Of a DNA stretch of 64,000 nt, positions 62,369-64,000 are shown piece by piece. Source of the DNA: Dolosigranulum savutiense (GTDB lineage Bacteria; Bacillota; Bacilli; Lactobacillales; Carnobacteriaceae_A). Below the pieces are notes generated by a model. The model was not told the DNA's origin and made no database searches. It saw only the letters and a list, made by a program, of their open reading frames with translations. The DNA is taken from positions 1,798,001 to 1,862,000 of the forward strand of contig NZ_CP142435.1 of NCBI RefSeq assembly GCF_039830095.1, written 5' to 3'. Position 1 is the stretch's first letter. The number at the start of each line of letters is the position of its first letter. The position numbers and the translations under genes are program-made.

Positions 62369-62983
62369 ATGAGTCGACGAAAACGACAGAAAAAATCATT
62401 CAATATTTGGAAATATATTTGCTTGACGTTTTTTGCGCTCATTGTGGGGCTATATATTTATGTTGCCTTTTTTGTGTCAGCAGATTCAACATCGATTAGT
62501 CAAGCGTCACGAGAACAGGCAGGCGAAGTTGCTCATATCAAGATGGAGGCGACGCGTGAAAATGCTGAACACTTTATTGATCAATATTTAGCCCAGATGA
62601 ATCAGGATGAGAATTTCCATTATGATATTAATCTGCAAGAAGATGGTCTCTATGTGGCAGGGAATGTATCGTACTTAGGGATGACGTATCCGTTCGAGAT
62701 GCAGACAACCCCAGAAGTACTCGATAATGGCAATATCCAGCTAAATATCGAATCGATTACAGTGAGCAATTTTGAATTGCCACGGGAACTTATTTTGACG
62801 ATTTTATCAACGCGTGATACATTTCCTGACTTTATTGCTATCAATGCAGAAGCGAATTATATCGGTGTGAACTTAACTGAACTAACGCTTGATAATGGGG
62901 TTTCATTCGGAGCTGAAGTCATTGATTTACCGGCTGATCAATTGGAGCTGTCGGTTTATTTGCCTAAAGATGGTCTTCAATGA
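62369..62983 (+). CDS. YpmS-type (DUF2140) membrane-anchored protein
   Basis: 204 residues. A lysine/arginine-rich start is followed by one membrane anchor (about 13-34); the rest is predicted extracytoplasmic with alternating strands and helices. The motif PFEMQTTPEVLDNGNIQL fits DUF2140 (YpmS). Function unknown in any organism I know. GGAGG precedes the ATG. The YozE-like gene follows 25 nt after its stop and is likely cotranscribed. Confidence 0.85.
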   Translation: MSRRKRQKKSFNIWKYICLTFFALIVGLYIYVAFFVSADSTSISQASREQAGEVAHIKMEATRENAEHFIDQYLAQMNQDENFHYDINLQEDGLYVAGNVSYLGMTYPFEMQTTPEVLDNGNIQLNIESITVSNFELPRELILTILSTRDTFPDFIAINAEANYIGVNLTELTLDNGVSFGAEVIDLPADQLELSVYLPKDGLQ

Positions 62984-63008
62984 TATACTGGAGGAGGTAG
63001 ATGATAAG

Positions 63009-63236
63009 GTGAGAGAATCGTTTTATCATTATATTTTAACCGAACGTAACACAGTAACACCTACAGCTTTGTCGAAACTTGCTCGATCCATTGCAGCAGA
63101 TGGGATGTTTCCCAAAACATCCACCGATTATGACGAAATAAGTCGTTATTTAGAAACGCATGTTGATTATGTTGAGAGTATGACACTTTTCGATGAAGCA
63201 TGGCAACGCTATATGGATAAAAAACAAACACAATAA
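63009..63236 (+). CDS. YozE-family (UPF0346) protein
   Basis: 75 residues in a SAM-like helical fold: [13 protein letters not shown] at the start, [12 protein letters not shown] in the middle, ending YMDKKQTQ. The GTG at 63009 gives the usual N-terminus; GGAGGAGG lies at 62990-62997. A longer in-frame ATG at 62970 inside ypmS would add foreign residues. Function unknown; the family is common in Bacilli. Confidence 0.88.
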   Translation: MRESFYHYILTERNTVTPTALSKLARSIAADGMFPKTSTDYDEISRYLETHVDYVESMTLFDEAWQRYMDKKQTQ

Positions 63237-63252
63237 GAAAGGGAGATTTATT

Positions 63253-63963
63253 ATGTCAACACCACACATTAATGCTAAAAAAGGGGACATCGCAAAAATT
63301 GTCTTATTACCAGGAGACCCATTGCGAGCAAAATATATTGCTGAGACATTTCTAGAGGATGTTGAGCAATATAATGACGTGCGTAACATGTTTGGCTTCA
63401 CAGGGACATACAAAGGTGTCCGTGTTTCTGTCCAAGGAACAGGTATGGGTATGCCAAGTGCGATGATTTATGCGGAAGAGTTGATTACAGAGTATGATGT
63501 TGAGGTCTTAATCCGTGTTGGCTCTGCTGGTGGAATGAAAGAAGACATCCAAATTCGTGATGTGGTATTAGCACAAGGAGCCACAACAGACTCTAGCTTA
63601 CACCGCAATATTTTTGGTGGTCAAGTCGATTATGCTCCATTAGCGAACTTTGACTTATTAAGAACGGCATATGACATTGGTACAGAAAAAGAAATGAATA
63701 TTCGTGTCGGAAATGTCTTGTCTGCTGACCGATTCTACAATGACGAAATTGATTCTCAGAAGTTAGCCGATTATGGTGTGTTAGCTGTTGAGATGGAAGC
63801 TGCTGGTATATACTCTGTAGCAGCTAAACATAATAAAAAAGCTCTCGCTATGTTAACTATTAGTGACCACTTAATAACAGGTGAGCAAACAACAGCAGAA
63901 GAGCGTCAAACAACCTTTGAGGATATGATGATTATTGCGCTAGAAGCAGCTACTCGTCTATAA
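63253..63963 (+). CDS. deoD: Purine-nucleoside phosphorylase, DeoD type
   Basis: 236 residues; hexameric phosphorylase that splits purine (deoxy)ribonucleosides to base and (deoxy)ribose-1-phosphate. Motifs: [10 protein letters not shown] (phosphate site), [16 protein letters not shown], the nucleoside-site VEMEAAG and TISDHL with the catalytic Asp. AAAGGGA lies before ATG 63253; a longer in-frame start at 63193 would read through the yozE end. The last 37 bases of the window hold no feature. Confidence 0.96.
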   Translation: MSTPHINAKKGDIAKIVLLPGDPLRAKYIAETFLEDVEQYNDVRNMFGFTGTYKGVRVSVQGTGMGMPSAMIYAEELITEYDVEVLIRVGSAGGMKEDIQIRDVVLAQGATTDSSLHRNIFGGQVDYAPLANFDLLRTAYDIGTEKEMNIRVGNVLSADRFYNDEIDSQKLADYGVLAVEMEAAGIYSVAAKHNKKALAMLTISDHLITGEQTTAEERQTTFEDMMIIALEAATRL

Positions 63964-64000
63964 ATATCTAATAACTACTGAAACATAGAATCAATATATT

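Noticed and set aside
1-64000. IS elements, prophage, CRISPR arrays, rRNA or tRNA genes
   Set aside because: I looked for transposase or integrase proteins, direct repeat arrays and conserved RNA sequences and saw none.

Overview
The window is AT-rich, densely packed chromosomal DNA from a low-GC Gram-positive bacterium. Strong AGGAGG-type ribosome binding sites, TATAAT or TGnTATAAT promoters and the gene content (EcsAB, PrsA, YhaMNO, YtpR, CcrZ-TrmB, UPF0342, YozE, DUF503) point to Lactobacillales. An Aerococcaceae or Carnobacteriaceae-like member is my guess, not something the sequence proves. I saw no rRNA, tRNA, IS element, prophage or CRISPR array.

Layout. 1-0.6 kb: 3' end of gnd. 0.7-10.4 kb: deoxynucleoside kinase, DUF454 protein, an ArlRS-like two-component system, dinB, a YtoI-type regulator, nrnA, a class A PBP and a UPF0342 protein. 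10.4-16.6 kb: yhaO-yhaN-yhaM and a PrsA-like foldase lipoprotein. 16.7-19.5 kb: YtxH-type protein and HIT protein (minus strand), divergent from ecsAB. 19.6-25.4 kb: ccrZ-like kinase, trmB, a PepSY-like protein, an M42 aminopeptidase, ytpR, an orphan protein resembling the linker of SftA, and murC. 25.5-39.9 kb: a cell-surface glycan region. It holds a CsbB/GtrA/YfhO three-component glycosylation set, four further glycosyltransferase or polymerase-type genes, a Wzx-type flippase, a Wzz-like protein with an odd cytoplasmic tail, and an LtaS/MdoB-like membrane sulfatase-fold enzyme. 40-50.9 kb: housekeeping and transport genes (DUF503, DegV, asnB, AI-2E-type exporter, asparaginase, MFS, PTS IIC, an ion channel, a DUF368 lipid-phosphate transporter, a NUDIX enzyme). 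51-61.6 kb: rhodanese and a complete glycogen operon glgB-C-D-A-P plus an intracellular GH13 debranching-type enzyme. 61.6-64 kb: ridA, csbD-like, ypmS, yozE-like and deoD.

The most unusual signals are small and structural. Two genes, the M42 aminopeptidase at 21756 and glgC at 53405, have a strong Shine-Dalgarno too far from the only plausible start codon. In each case a perfect hairpin lies exactly between them. Removing the hairpin leaves the same 2 + 8 nt spacing in both, which suggests hairpin-bridged translation initiation. A 46-bp perfect palindrome (29111-29156) encodes the last four residues and stop codons of two convergent glycosylation genes and is also their shared terminator. 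A fully paired 16-bp stem with three G-U wobbles precedes asnB. A dyad lies over the -35 box of the two-component operon and another over that of the glycogen operon. The ion channel has the filter TATYGD instead of TVGYGD. The glycan locus lacks a priming transferase and a BY-kinase/phosphatase pair.
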